The position numbers and the translations under genes were made by a program. Shown here piece after piece: positions 53,086-61,938 of a stretch of DNA of 64,000 bases. Source of the stretch: Nakamurella flavida (GTDB taxonomy: Bacteria > Actinomycetota > Actinomycetes > Mycobacteriales > Nakamurellaceae); the NCBI RefSeq assembly GCF_030811475.1, contig NZ_JAUSQV010000001.1, positions 2,677,001 to 2,741,000 on the forward strand, written 5' to 3'. A model generated the notes under the pieces. That model did not search any database, was not told the DNA's origin, and saw nothing but the letters and a program-made list of their open reading frames with translations. Every line of letters begins with the position of its first letter. Position 1 is the first letter of the stretch.

Positions 53086-54242
53086 CGGATGCGGGTTCCG
53101 TCCTTCTGGTCGAACAGGTACACCCGGTCCGCCGCGGCCGAGAAGCCGATCCGGTCGCCGGGTCCGACGGGGGAGCCGGAGGGCAGCTGGGCCACCACCG
53201 GGGCGGGCAGTCCGGGGACGGCCAGCGTGACCAGGGTGAATTCCTGGAGATCCTCGACCACGAGCGCCTCACCGTGCAGGCCCGGCGCGTCGGCCTCGGC
53301 GGCCCGGCAGTCCTGCGGTCGGATGCCGACCATGACGGTGGCGCCCGGGGTGGCGGTGGTCGCCCGTGACTGCAGCACGCTGCCGTCGCCGATGCGCACC
53401 GTCGTCCCGCTGCCGGACCGCTCGACGACGCCCTCGACGAGGTTGATCTTTGGCTCGCCCACGAAGTCGGCCACGAACTGGTTGGCCGGGTCGTCGAAGA
53501 CCTCGTCGGGGGTGCCGAACTGCTGGATGATGCCCTGGTCCATCACGGCGAGCCGGTCGGCCAGGCTCAGCGCCTCCAATTGGTCGTGCGTGACGACGAT
53601 GGTGGTGTAGCCGAACTCCCGCTGCAGCACCTTCAGTTCGCGCCGGACCCGTTGCCGGGCCGAGGCGTCCAGGTGGGAGAGCGGCTCGTCGAGCACGAGC
53701 ACCTTGGGGTTGCGGATCAGCGCGCGGGCCAGCGCGACCCGCTGCTTCTGCCCGCTGGACAGCCCGGCGGGGCGCAGCTTGAGCAGCTCGGTCATCTCCA
53801 GCCGCTGGGCCAGCGCGTCCACCCGGGCGTCGGCGTCCGGCACCTTGCGGGCCTTGAGCCCGTAGGCCAGGTTCTCCCGGATGTTCAGCGGCGGGTACAG
53901 CGCGTAGGACTCGAACCCGACCCCGACGTCGCGCTTGCCGGGGGGCAGGTCACGGATGGAGCGGTCGCCGATCCGGATGTCGCCTCCGGTGACGGTCTCC
54001 AGCCCGGCGATCATCCGCAAGGTGGTGGTCTTGCCACACCCCGACGGGCCCAGCAGGGCGACCAGTTCGCCGGGCTCGATCTGCATGTCGATGCCCTTGA
54101 CCGCCTCGAAGGTCGGCCGGCCCCGGGTCATGTACGTCTTGCGCAGGTCGGTCAGCGTGAGGCTGTTCCCGGCGGACGGCGCCGCGGTGGCGGCCGCCGG
54201 GTGGGCCCCCGTGCGGGGAGAGGTGAGGGTCTCATCGGCCAT
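53082..54242 (-). CDS. ABC transporter ATPase, MalK/UgpC type (second subunit)
   Basis: A 386-residue nucleotide-binding subunit of a CUT1 sugar/polyol importer. Walker A is GPSGCGKTTTLRM, the signature LSSGQKQRVALARAL, Walker B VLVLDEPLSHLD, and the H-loop His is in VVTHDQ. The Q-loop reads FESYALYP, so the usual glutamine is glutamate. The C-terminal ~130 residues form the TOBE regulatory domain (PEINL-like KINLVEG, MVGIRPQDC). It overlaps the preceding ATPase gene by 11 nt and the following dehydrogenase by 4. Two different ATPases for one permease pair is unusual for sugars and is known from glycerol/polyol systems such as rhizobial GlpST. Confidence 0.92.
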   Translation of the reverse strand: MADETLTSPRTGAHPAAATAAPSAGNSLTLTDLRKTYMTRGRPTFEAVKGIDMQIEPGELVALLGPSGCGKTTTLRMIAGLETVTGGDIRIGDRSIRDLPPGKRDVGVGFESYALYPPLNIRENLAYGLKARKVPDADARVDALAQRLEMTELLKLRPAGLSSGQKQRVALARALIRNPKVLVLDEPLSHLDASARQRVRRELKVLQREFGYTTIVVTHDQLEALSLADRLAVMDQGIIQQFGTPDEVFDDPANQFVADFVGEPKINLVEGVVERSGSGTTVRIGDGSVLQSRATTATPGATVMVGIRPQDCRAAEADAPGLHGEALVVEDLQEFTLVTLAVPGLPAPVVAQLPSGSPVGPGDRIGFSAAADRVYLFDQKDGTRIR

Positions 54243-55461
54243 TGCTGACTCCCGGAACGGTCGAGGGGGCGGTGGTCGATGCGGCCCGGCCCGCGGGCGG
54301 GGCGTGGGCGGGACCGCGGTGGGCGGTGCCGTCGGCGGCGCCGAGCCGCGCGGTGTCGTCGGTGATCGCTTCCGCCGTGTTCCCGGCGCTGCCGGCGAAG
54401 ACGTGCACCTTGGCCGTGGCCACGCTCAGCGCCACGCGGTCGCCCTCGGCGAACGGGTGGGCGCCGTCGGACAGCACGATCAGGTTCGCGTCGCCGACCC
54501 GGACGGACAGTTCGATCTGCCGGCCGAGACGTTCGGCCAGTTCCACCCGACCGGCCATGGTGACCCGGCCGTCGGCCGGCTCCTCGTCGACGGTGGCGCG
54601 GACGTCACCGGGACGGATGCCCAGACGGACGTCGTCGCCGGGGCGGACGGCCAGGTCGCCGCCGGTCAGCGGGATCCGCACGGCGCCGTCCCCGGCGACC
54701 AGTGCGCCGCCGTCGACCCGCGCGGGCAGCAGATTCATCTCCGGCTGGCCCAGGGCCCGGGCCACGAAGCTGTCGACCGGGCGCAACCACACGTCGGCCG
54801 GGGTGCCGACCTGGACCAGTCGGCCCTCCTTCAGGACGCCGATGCGGTCACCGAGGGACAGCGCCTCCTGGTAGTCGTGGGTGACGTACACCGTCGTGGT
54901 GTTCGACATCTGGCCCAGGCGCTTGAGTTCCGCGCGCATCGCGGCCCGCAGCTTGGCGTCCAGGTGCGAGAGCGGTTCGTCGAGCAGGTAGACGTCGGCC
55001 GGCCGGACGAGCACCCGGCCGAGCGCGACCCGCTGGCGCTGCCCGTTGGACAGCTCCCGCGGCAGCCGGCTCAGCAGGTGGTTGATGCCCAAGGTGGTGG
55101 TGACCGCGTCGATCCGGTCCTTCTGGTCCTGCGCCGAGAAGGTGCCCAGCCGCTTGGACTTCAGCGGTGAGGCCAGGTTCTCCGACACCGTCCGCTGCGG
55201 GTACAGCGCGTAGGACTCGAAGGCCATGCCGACGTTGCGCCGGTAGGGCTCCACGCCGGTCATGTCCCGTCCGGCGATGGTCACCGTGCCGGAATCGATC
55301 TCCTGCAGCCCGGCGATCGACTTCAGGGTCGTGGTCTTGCCCGCCCCGGACGGACCGAGCATGACGAAGAACTCGCCGTCGGCGATGTCCAGGTCGACAT
55401 CGTGCAGGGCCTGCTTCTTGCCGTAGGTCTTGTTCAGACCGGACACCGTGAGGGTGGCCAT
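54232..55461 (-). CDS. ABC transporter ATPase, MalK/UgpC type (first subunit)
   Basis: A 409-residue CUT1-type ATPase. Walker A is GPSGAGKTTTLKS, the signature is LSNGQRQRVALGRVL (Asn for the second Gly), Walker B is VYLLDEPLSHLDAK and the H-loop VTHDYQEA. As in its partner the Q-loop is FESYALYP with Glu in place of Gln. The TOBE domain (QPEMNLLPARV, RLGIRPGDV) is followed by ~45 residues of Ala/Thr/Pro-rich tail. The start codon is immediately after the permease stop. With the next gene it probably forms a heterodimer. Confidence 0.92.
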   Translation of the reverse strand: MATLTVSGLNKTYGKKQALHDVDLDIADGEFFVMLGPSGAGKTTTLKSIAGLQEIDSGTVTIAGRDMTGVEPYRRNVGMAFESYALYPQRTVSENLASPLKSKRLGTFSAQDQKDRIDAVTTTLGINHLLSRLPRELSNGQRQRVALGRVLVRPADVYLLDEPLSHLDAKLRAAMRAELKRLGQMSNTTTVYVTHDYQEALSLGDRIGVLKEGRLVQVGTPADVWLRPVDSFVARALGQPEMNLLPARVDGGALVAGDGAVRIPLTGGDLAVRPGDDVRLGIRPGDVRATVDEEPADGRVTMAGRVELAERLGRQIELSVRVGDANLIVLSDGAHPFAEGDRVALSVATAKVHVFAGSAGNTAEAITDDTARLGAADGTAHRGPAHAPPAGRAASTTAPSTVPGVSNGR

Positions 55462-56319
55462 CTATGCCTTCACCGCCCCGAAGGAGAGCCCGCGCACCAG
55501 GTACCGCTGGATGGACAGGGCCAGGATGAGTGGGGGCAGGGCGCCGATGAGCGCCGCGGCCGCCGCGTGGTTGTAGTAGATCTGACCTCCGCCGCCCTGG
55601 AAGGTGGCGATGGCGACGGTGACCGTCTTGAGCTCGTTGTTGGCCAGGATCAGCGGGAAGACGTAGCTGTTCCAGGCGAAGATGAACGCCAGCAGTGCGC
55701 CCGCGGCGATGCCCGGGCGGACCAGCGGCAGGGCGATCCTCACGAACGCCTGCGTGCGGGTGTACCCGTCGAGCAGCGCGGCCTGCTCCAGGTCCGGCGG
55801 CAGATCCTGGAAGTAGGACCGCAGGATCCAGACCACCAGCGGCATGGTGACCAGCTGCAGCACCCAGATGAGGCCGAGAGAGCTGTCCAGCAGGCCGGTC
55901 TGGCGGTAGATGATGAACAGCGGCACCAGCACCATCAGCTCCGGGGCGAACCGGAACGACAGCATCTGGAACATCAGGTCGTCACTGCCCTTGTACTTCC
56001 ACCGCCCCGCCGCGTAGGCCGCCGGGATGCCGATGATCAACGACACCAGCACGGCGCCGGCCGAGGTGATCAACGAGTTGAACAGCCCCTGCCGCAGGTC
56101 CGACCCGGTCTGCCCGAAGAGGACGAACCGGAAGTTGTCCAGGGTCGGGGTGAAGGTGAAGAAGGTGTTCTGCTGCTGCTCGGTGGACTTCAGCGACAGC
56201 AGGATGAGCCACACGATGGGGAACAGCGAGAAGACGAACCACAGGACGGTCAGCACCTCGGCGCCGACACCCCCTGGGGTGAGCCGCTTCTGGCCGGGCA
56301 TCAGTTCTCGACGGGCCAT
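55462..56319 (-). CDS. ABC sugar/polyol permease, MalG type
   Basis: A 285-residue inner-membrane subunit with six helices. The ATPase-contacting EAA loop is readable as QAALLDGYTRTQAFVRIALPLVRPGI. The first helix is VLTVLWFVFSLFPIVWLILL. ATG at 56319 follows GGAGGACTGAC and starts two bases before the end of the MalF-type gene's stop region, giving almost no gap. It pairs with the 56321-57286 permease. Confidence 0.93.
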   Translation of the reverse strand: MARRELMPGQKRLTPGGVGAEVLTVLWFVFSLFPIVWLILLSLKSTEQQQNTFFTFTPTLDNFRFVLFGQTGSDLRQGLFNSLITSAGAVLVSLIIGIPAAYAAGRWKYKGSDDLMFQMLSFRFAPELMVLVPLFIIYRQTGLLDSSLGLIWVLQLVTMPLVVWILRSYFQDLPPDLEQAALLDGYTRTQAFVRIALPLVRPGIAAGALLAFIFAWNSYVFPLILANNELKTVTVAIATFQGGGGQIYYNHAAAAALIGALPPLILALSIQRYLVRGLSFGAVKA

Positions 56320-56320
56320 G

Positions 56321-57286
56321 TCAGTCCTCCGCTCCGGCTGCGCGCCGCTGGGCCCTGCCGAGGACCCCGACCAGCACCCGGGCGGTGATGAAGACGATGA
56401 TCCACAGGATGAACATGTAGGTGGCGCCACGGGAGTACTGCCCGTTGTTGATGAGGTCCTTGAACGCGCTGACCTGCAGGGTGGTGGTCGCGTCGCCCGG
56501 GCCACCGCCGGTGAGCACCTGCGGGATGTCGAAGATCTTCAGGCAGTCCATGAACCGGAAGATGACCGCGACCAGGATGTACGGCCAGATCAGCGGCAGC
56601 ATCAGCCGGCGGAACATGTAGACCGGCCCGGCGCCGTCGACCGAGGACGCCTCGAACGGCTCACGGGGCAGCGACCGGATGCCGGCGAGCACGAGGATGG
56701 CCACGAACGGGGTGTAGATCCAGACGTCGACCAGCACCGCGGAGTACAGCGCCGTGTCGGCCGACAGCCAGTTGAAGGTGCCCAGCCCGAGCACGTGGTT
56801 CAGCACGCCGAAGTCCGCGTTGTACATGAACTTCCAGGCCAGCGCGGCGATGGCGGGCGCGATCATCAGCGGGAGGATCAGCACCTTCTCGAAGATGCGC
56901 CCGATGATCGTCGACCGGTTGAGCAGCAGCGCGATCCCGACGCCGAGCACCGTCTCGATGACGGTGGCCAGCACCGCGTAGTAGACGGTGACCCAGGCCG
57001 CGTGCCCGATGAAGAACGTGCCGCCCGGGGTGAGCACCTGCTGGAAGTTCTCGAACCCGATGAACCGCCGGTTGCGGGTGGTCTGGGCCGAGTAGTTCTG
57101 GAACGCGAAGATCACCCCGATGACGAACGGGTAGAGGATGCCGATGATCAGCGCGACGGCCGGGACCGAGAGCAGGTAGGGACGCAGGTCCCGTCGCCAC
57201 TTCGGCACCTGGACCGGGGGTTTGCCCGGCGGGGGCGGGGTCGCGCCCGTGTCGGGCAGGACCGGTTCGTCCAGCATGGAGGACAT
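56321..57286 (-). CDS. ABC sugar/polyol permease, MalF type
   Basis: A 321-residue inner-membrane subunit with six helices after a ~30-residue Pro-rich cytoplasmic start (LLSVPAVALIIGILYPFVIGVIFAF is the first helix). The EAA loop is PFEASSVDGAGPVYMFRRLMLPLIWP. Between this gene and the binding-protein gene is a 121-nt gap holding a very stable hairpin, which may lower expression of the permeases relative to the binding protein. Start ATG 57286; GGAG is within GGAGACGGCC upstream. Confidence 0.93.
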   Translation of the reverse strand: MSSMLDEPVLPDTGATPPPPGKPPVQVPKWRRDLRPYLLSVPAVALIIGILYPFVIGVIFAFQNYSAQTTRNRRFIGFENFQQVLTPGGTFFIGHAAWVTVYYAVLATVIETVLGVGIALLLNRSTIIGRIFEKVLILPLMIAPAIAALAWKFMYNADFGVLNHVLGLGTFNWLSADTALYSAVLVDVWIYTPFVAILVLAGIRSLPREPFEASSVDGAGPVYMFRRLMLPLIWPYILVAVIFRFMDCLKIFDIPQVLTGGGPGDATTTLQVSAFKDLINNGQYSRGATYMFILWIIVFITARVLVGVLGRAQRRAAGAED

Positions 57287-57364
57287 GGCCGTCTCCTGTA
57301 CTCACGTGGGTCGGGGGTGCGGTCGGTCGGGGCGGTGGAACGGGTCGGCCCGGAGGGGGACCGG

Positions 57365-57401
57365 CCGGTGGGGCCGGCGCGGATCGCGCCGGCCCCACCG
57401 G
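57365..57401 (-). promoter_or_regulatory. 17-bp perfect hairpin between binding-protein and permease genes
   Basis: The arms CCGGTGGGGCCGGCGCG and CGCGCCGGCCCCACCGG pair without mismatch around a 3-nt loop, starting 7 nt after the binding-protein stop. No T-run follows. This placement is typical of hairpins that protect the 3' end of the binding-protein message or partly terminate, keeping its level above that of the permeases. Confidence 0.85.
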
Positions 57402-57407
57402 AACGGC

Positions 57408-58877
57408 TCAGGCCTGGTTGACCTTGTCGGCGGTGGCCGAGGCCAGCGCGTCGAGGCGGGTCTTGGCGTCCTGCCCGCCGTAGATGTCCTGCAGGGCCCC
57501 GGCCCAGTCCTCGGTGGTGGCGAAGAACTGGGTCTGCGGGGTGAACTGGATCTTGGTGGAGCCGATGACCTTCTCGAAGGTCTCCAGGTACCCGGGGTAC
57601 TCGGTGCCGATGGAGGTCTTGAACGCGCCGTCGAACACCGTCTGGCGGACCGGATCGGCGAAGTTGCCCGACGTCGCGGCCTTGGACAGCGCGTCCTTGC
57701 CGGTGGCCCACTGGATGAACAGCCAGGCGGCCAGCTTGTTCTCGGGCTTGGCCGCGGAGTTCATGGCCAGCGACCAGGTCCACAGGTTGGTGCCGTAGCT
57801 GCCGTCCGGGCCGGCCGGGCCGGGGTGCCAGCCGAGCTTGCCGGCGACCGCGGTGCCCTTCCACTTCGGGTACGTCGCGGAGTCCGCGTCGTAGACCATC
57901 ATGGCCTTGCCGTCGGCGAGATCCTGGGTGGCCTGCGGGTACTCGTAGCTGGTCCAGCCGGACGGGCCGGCGTTCTTGGCCAGGTCGGCCCACTTCTGCG
58001 TGAAGGTGACCGCGGCGTCGGAGTTCATCGTCGGGACGAGCTTGCCGTCGGTGAAGGAGAAGTCCTTGCCGCCCTCGCGGGTGAACTGGGTCATGAAGCC
58101 GGGGTGGATGGTCGCCCAGGACTTCGACCCGCGGTAGGAGATGCCGTAGGTCCCGGCCGAGCGGTCGGTCAGGTCGGTGGACAGCTGGATGAGGTCGTCG
58201 AAAGTCTCGGCCGGCTTGATGCCCTTGGCGTCGAAGACCTCCTTGTTGTAGCAGATGACGTTGGTCTCGAAGCCCCACGGGATGGCCCACTGGCCGCCGG
58301 TGCCCAGCGCCGACCCCTTCTGGAAGTCCCAGCGGGTCGAGGTGCGCAGACCCTCGAAGATGTCGTCGAAGTCGTACTCCGGGGACGTGGCCGAGGTGTT
58401 GTCCAGCCAGGGCTGCAGGTCCTCCATCCATCCGGGCGGGCCGTACTGCCAGATGAAGTAGGCACCGGTCATGAACACGTCGTGGGCGCTGGAGGCGCCC
58501 TGGAGCTCCGAGGTCAGCTTGGTGAAGTAGTCGGCCTCGGGCACGTCGTCGTACTCGACGGTGATGCCGGTCAGCTCGGTGAACTCCTTGTACAGCCCCA
58601 TCTGGTCGAAGGTGGAGACGTACGGGTGCGGGGTGCGCAGCAGGCGGATGGTGGTGCCCGAGGCCTTCTTCCAGTCGAAGTCGCCGGTGACGTCGCCGGC
58701 CGCTGCGGAGGAGGACCCGCCGCCGGCGGCGTCGTCACCGCCGCCGGTGAGACCACAGGCGGACAGCAGCGGGACCGAGGCCGCCAGCGCGCCGCCGAGC
58801 CCCATGGCCTTGAGCATGGAACGCCGGGACAGCCCGGACCCGGGGCGGATCAGGGGGTTGGGGTCGAAACGGTTCAT
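57408..58877 (-). CDS. ABC transporter substrate-binding lipoprotein
   Basis: A 489-residue extracellular binding protein of the family-1 (sugar/polyol) type. The start region has twin arginines and a hydrophobic stretch ending in a lipobox: RRSMLKAMGLGG then LLSACG, so it is exported (possibly by Tat) and lipid-anchored at Cys ~41. Motifs include FTELTGITVEYDDVPEADYF, PWGFETNVICYNKEVFDAKGI and AAWLFIQWATGKDAL. ATG at 58877 overlaps the stop of the upstream phosphatase and follows GGAGGAAC. Its length is typical for the glycerol/polyol-binding members, which are longer than MalE. Confidence 0.93.
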   Translation of the reverse strand: MNRFDPNPLIRPGSGLSRRSMLKAMGLGGALAASVPLLSACGLTGGGDDAAGGGSSSAAAGDVTGDFDWKKASGTTIRLLRTPHPYVSTFDQMGLYKEFTELTGITVEYDDVPEADYFTKLTSELQGASSAHDVFMTGAYFIWQYGPPGWMEDLQPWLDNTSATSPEYDFDDIFEGLRTSTRWDFQKGSALGTGGQWAIPWGFETNVICYNKEVFDAKGIKPAETFDDLIQLSTDLTDRSAGTYGISYRGSKSWATIHPGFMTQFTREGGKDFSFTDGKLVPTMNSDAAVTFTQKWADLAKNAGPSGWTSYEYPQATQDLADGKAMMVYDADSATYPKWKGTAVAGKLGWHPGPAGPDGSYGTNLWTWSLAMNSAAKPENKLAAWLFIQWATGKDALSKAATSGNFADPVRQTVFDGAFKTSIGTEYPGYLETFEKVIGSTKIQFTPQTQFFATTEDWAGALQDIYGGQDAKTRLDALASATADKVNQA

Positions 58878-59590
58878 GACGGGGTTCCTCCATCGAGGCT
58901 GACGGACAGGGACGGGTGGCGGTCGGCGACCGCGCCGGAACGCACGGGGACGGGGACCTCGAGCGGGACGTTGAAGCTGCGGAGGGCGGCGAGATCGCCG
59001 TCCCCGCCGGTGAGCTGGATGTCGGTGAGGGTGCCGTTGTCCAGGCGCGGCAGCACCCGCCGGTAGTGCGCGAGCGGGATGCCCAGGAGCACGCACAGCG
59101 ACAGCCGCAGCAGCGTGTTGTGGGCGACGACGAGCACCCGCTCGCCGGGATGGGCCGCGGCAATCCGGCGCAGCGCGGTGGCTCCGCGGACCGCCGCCCC
59201 CTCCACCGGTTCGGCTCCGGGGAACGGGTGCCGGACCGGATCGGCCAGGAAGGCCGCCGCGACCTGCGGGTCCTGCTCCCGCACCTCGGCGATGGTCAGT
59301 CCCTCGGCCATGCCGAAGTGCACCTCGGCCAGCTCGTCCACCACGACGGCGGGCCGACCCAGGGCGGTGGCCACCGGCTCCGCCGTCAGCCGGGCCCGGC
59401 GGACCGGGGAGCAGTACATGGCCCGCAGGTCGGCCCCGGTGGCCCAGCGGGCCAGGGCCTCCGCCTGGGCGAGGCCGACCTCGGTGAGGTCGACGTCGCT
59501 GGTGCCGGCGTACCGGTTCTCCGCGTGCCAGACGGTCTGCCCGTGCCGGGACAGGACCAGGTGGGCCGGGGCCGGGTCGGTGCGGGTCAC
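58874..59590 (-). CDS. histidine phosphatase (phosphoglycerate-mutase-like)
   Basis: A 238-residue enzyme of the histidine phosphatase superfamily. The catalytic RHG box is LVLSRHGQTVWH near residue 17; the second catalytic His is in VVAHNTLLR, and the acid/base Glu region is ELAEVHFGMAEGLT. It should remove phosphate from a small metabolite. It is the first gene of the ABC operon and its stop overlaps the binding-protein start. GTG 59590 gives the normal N-terminal length; GTG 59704 would add 38 Arg/Pro-rich residues. A role in recycling a phosphorylated intermediate of the imported polyol is inferred from context only. Confidence 0.87.
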   Translation of the reverse strand: MTRTDPAPAHLVLSRHGQTVWHAENRYAGTSDVDLTEVGLAQAEALARWATGADLRAMYCSPVRRARLTAEPVATALGRPAVVVDELAEVHFGMAEGLTIAEVREQDPQVAAAFLADPVRHPFPGAEPVEGAAVRGATALRRIAAAHPGERVLVVAHNTLLRLSLCVLLGIPLAHYRRVLPRLDNGTLTDIQLTGGDGDLAALRSFNVPLEVPVPVRSGAVADRHPSLSVSLDGGTPS

Positions 59591-59729
59591 CGGACGTCCG
59601 GTCGTCCGGGCGCCGGGAACCCGCCGCTCGCCCGTCCGGGCACGGGGGTGACCCGGCCGGGCCGTTCGGGTGCGTCGTTGCCACCGCTCATCAGCGTGAT
59701 CCACCTCACCATTGGGGATGTCCCGCTAG

Positions 59730-59758
59730 ATATAACAGTGAGATCGTGAAGTCCGCAA
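59730..59758 (-). promoter_or_regulatory. promoter of the ABC transporter operon
   Basis: On the minus strand TTGCGG (59753-59758) and TTATAT (59730-59735) are separated by exactly 17 nt, a good match to sigma-70-type spacing. It points into the histidine phosphatase gene. The AT-rich TATATC is rare in this DNA. Confidence 0.7.
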
Positions 59759-59898
59759 GGGTCGGAACCACACCGTGACCGTGGCGTGGCTTCGGAGGCG
59801 GGGGGACAACCACTCGTTCGGACGTCGGGCCTGCCCCCGACCCGGTGCCTGGGCGAATCCTGGCTGGCCCACGGTCACACCTGCCCCGCCCGCCACCC

Positions 59899-59926
59899 TT
59901 GTGGGGGTCCGGGCGCCCTGTTAACT
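59899..59926 (+). promoter_or_regulatory. probable promoter of the glpD operon
   Basis: TTGTGG (59899-59904), 16 nt, then TTAACT (59921-59926) face the glpD gene, which starts ~190 nt downstream. It is back-to-back with the ABC operon promoter, so one regulator could control both. GTGAAGTCC at ~59747 and AACTTCAC at ~59923 share the core GTGAAGT/ACTTCAC in opposite orientation and might be operator halves. Confidence 0.5.
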
Positions 59927-60114
59927 TCACTGCGACTTCTCACAGCACGGCCACCGGCCGACCCGGCGCGGGGCCTTCCCGGCCGGACCGGTCGGGTGGG
60001 CCGCCCCGGCCGTCCGTCGGTCGCACTTCTGGGGCAGGCTGGACGCGGGGCAACGGCCCGCCGGCCGTCCCGACCGGCTGTGGGTGTGCGCCCCCCGCGA
60101 GGAAGAAGGCACCG

Positions 60115-61938
60115 ATGACGATGCAGCAGACCGGGCAGGGCGCCGTCGGCGACCGGGCCCGCCCCACCACCGACGGCCCCGTCCCCGGTGGGCGCCCCGG
60201 GCAGCTGAACGCCGGGCAGCGGGCCGAGAGCCTGGCCGCCGCGGCCGCGGGCGTGGACGTGCTCGTCATCGGGGCCGGGATCACCGGCGCCGGGTGCGCG
60301 CTGGACGCGGCGAGTCGCGGGTTGTCGGTGGCTCTGGTCGACGCCGGTGACATCGCCGTCGGGACGTCGTCCCGGTCGGGCAAGGTGCTGCACGGCGGCC
60401 TGCGCTACCTCGAGCAGTACAACTTCGCCCTCGTCTACCACGCCATCGTCGAACGGGACCTGCAGGTCAAGGTCATCGCCCCGCACCTGGCGCAACCCGA
60501 ACCGTTCCTCTACCCGCTCACCAAGCACTGGGAGCGGCCCTACGCCGGCGCCGGCATCACCCTGTACGACATCTTCGGCCTGCGCGGCAACGCCGTCCCC
60601 AAACAGCGGCACTTCACCCGCCGCGGCGCCGTCCGGCACGCCCCGTCGCTCGACCCCGCGGTGGTCACCGGTGCGATCCAGTACGCCGACGTGCGGATGG
60701 ACGACGCCCGGCACACGCTCGCCGTCGCCCGGACCGCGGCCGCCAACGGCGCGCACGTGATCCCCCGGGCCGCCGTCGTGGACTTCCTGCACACCGGCGA
60801 TCGGATCACCGGGGCCGTGGTGCGTGACGGGGTGACCGACCGCACCCACGAGATCCGGGCCCGGGTGGTGATCAACGCCGCCGGCGCCTGGTCGGACGAT
60901 CTGCAGCAGTTGGCCGGGGCCAACACGTTCGCCGTCCAGCCGGCCAAGGGTGTGCACCTGCTGCTCCGCAAGGAGGCCATCGACTCCGACACCGGCATCC
61001 TGGCCCGGGCCAGCGACTCGGTGATCATCGCCCGCCGTTGGTGGGACTACTGGCTGGTCGGCACCACCGACACCCCGTGGACCGGCGACAAGGGCGCCCC
61101 GGTGGCCGAGGTGGAGGACGTGGAGTACCTGCTCCGCGAGCTCAACCACTTCCTGGCCCGCAAGGTGACCACCGACGACGTGCTCGGCGTCTACGCCGGG
61201 GTGCGGCCGTTGCTCAAGCCGGTCGGGGTGGACGGGGAGACCACCTCCGCGCTCTCCCGCGACCACTCCATCGTCCCCGGCCCCGACGGGCTGATCACCA
61301 TCGTGGGCGGCAAGTACACGACCTACCGTCTGATGGCCGAGGACACCGTCGACACCGCCGTGGCCACGACCGATTTCGGCCGCCGCGTGCCCGGGTCGGT
61401 GACCCGGGCGACCCCGCTGGTCGGGGCGCAGGGCTGGGCGGCGCTGCAGAACCGGATGCCGCTGCTGGCTCGCGACCACCACCTCACCGAGCACACCATG
61501 CAGCGGCTGCTCACCCGCTACGGGAACGAGGTGTCCGACGTCCTCGCGCTGGGTGCGGTGGATGCGTCCTGGGTCCACCCGGTCAAGGAGTGGGCCGGCT
61601 ACCTGCCCGCCGAGATCGTGTACGGCGTCCGGGCCGAGGGGGCGATGACCCTCAAGGACCTCCTCGTCCGGCGCACCCATCTGGCCATCGAGCTCCCCGA
61701 CGGCGCCGTGTCGGTGGCCCCGGCCATCGCCGCGCTGGTCGCCCCGCTGCTGGGCTGGGACGAGGCCGAGACGGCGCGGCAGATCGCCGGGCACGAGGCC
61801 GAGGTAGCCGCGGACCGCGCCGCCCTGGAGGCGGTCCGCGCCGGGGTGGGCGGTGCGGTGACCGCGGAGCCGACGGCCGCGGAGCGAGACCGGGCGGACA
61901 CCGACGCCGGGTCGCCCTCGCCGGGAGCCCCGGCGTGA
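60115..61938 (+). CDS. glpD: FAD-dependent glycerol-3-phosphate dehydrogenase (GlpD type)
   Basis: A membrane-associated flavoenzyme oxidising glycerol-3-phosphate to dihydroxyacetone phosphate and passing electrons to quinone. From ATG 60115 (after GAGGAAG) it has 607 residues: ~40 variable, then the FAD site LVIGAGITGAGCALDAASRG, GTSSRSGKVLHGGLRYLEQ, QRHFTRRGAVRHAPSL, DDARHTLAVARTA, GVYAGVRPLLKP, GGKYTTYRLMAEDT and a C-terminal DAO_C domain (WVHPVKEWAGYLPAEIVYGV). The sequence runs closely with mycobacterial GlpD2. Related enzymes (EryB) oxidise erythritol-4-phosphate, so another polyol phosphate cannot be excluded. It is coupled by GTGA to a HAD phosphatase. Confidence 0.92.
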   Translation: MTMQQTGQGAVGDRARPTTDGPVPGGRPGQLNAGQRAESLAAAAAGVDVLVIGAGITGAGCALDAASRGLSVALVDAGDIAVGTSSRSGKVLHGGLRYLEQYNFALVYHAIVERDLQVKVIAPHLAQPEPFLYPLTKHWERPYAGAGITLYDIFGLRGNAVPKQRHFTRRGAVRHAPSLDPAVVTGAIQYADVRMDDARHTLAVARTAAANGAHVIPRAAVVDFLHTGDRITGAVVRDGVTDRTHEIRARVVINAAGAWSDDLQQLAGANTFAVQPAKGVHLLLRKEAIDSDTGILARASDSVIIARRWWDYWLVGTTDTPWTGDKGAPVAEVEDVEYLLRELNHFLARKVTTDDVLGVYAGVRPLLKPVGVDGETTSALSRDHSIVPGPDGLITIVGGKYTTYRLMAEDTVDTAVATTDFGRRVPGSVTRATPLVGAQGWAALQNRMPLLARDHHLTEHTMQRLLTRYGNEVSDVLALGAVDASWVHPVKEWAGYLPAEIVYGVRAEGAMTLKDLLVRRTHLAIELPDGAVSVAPAIAALVAPLLGWDEAETARQIAGHEAEVAADRAALEAVRAGVGGAVTAEPTAAERDRADTDAGSPSPGAPA

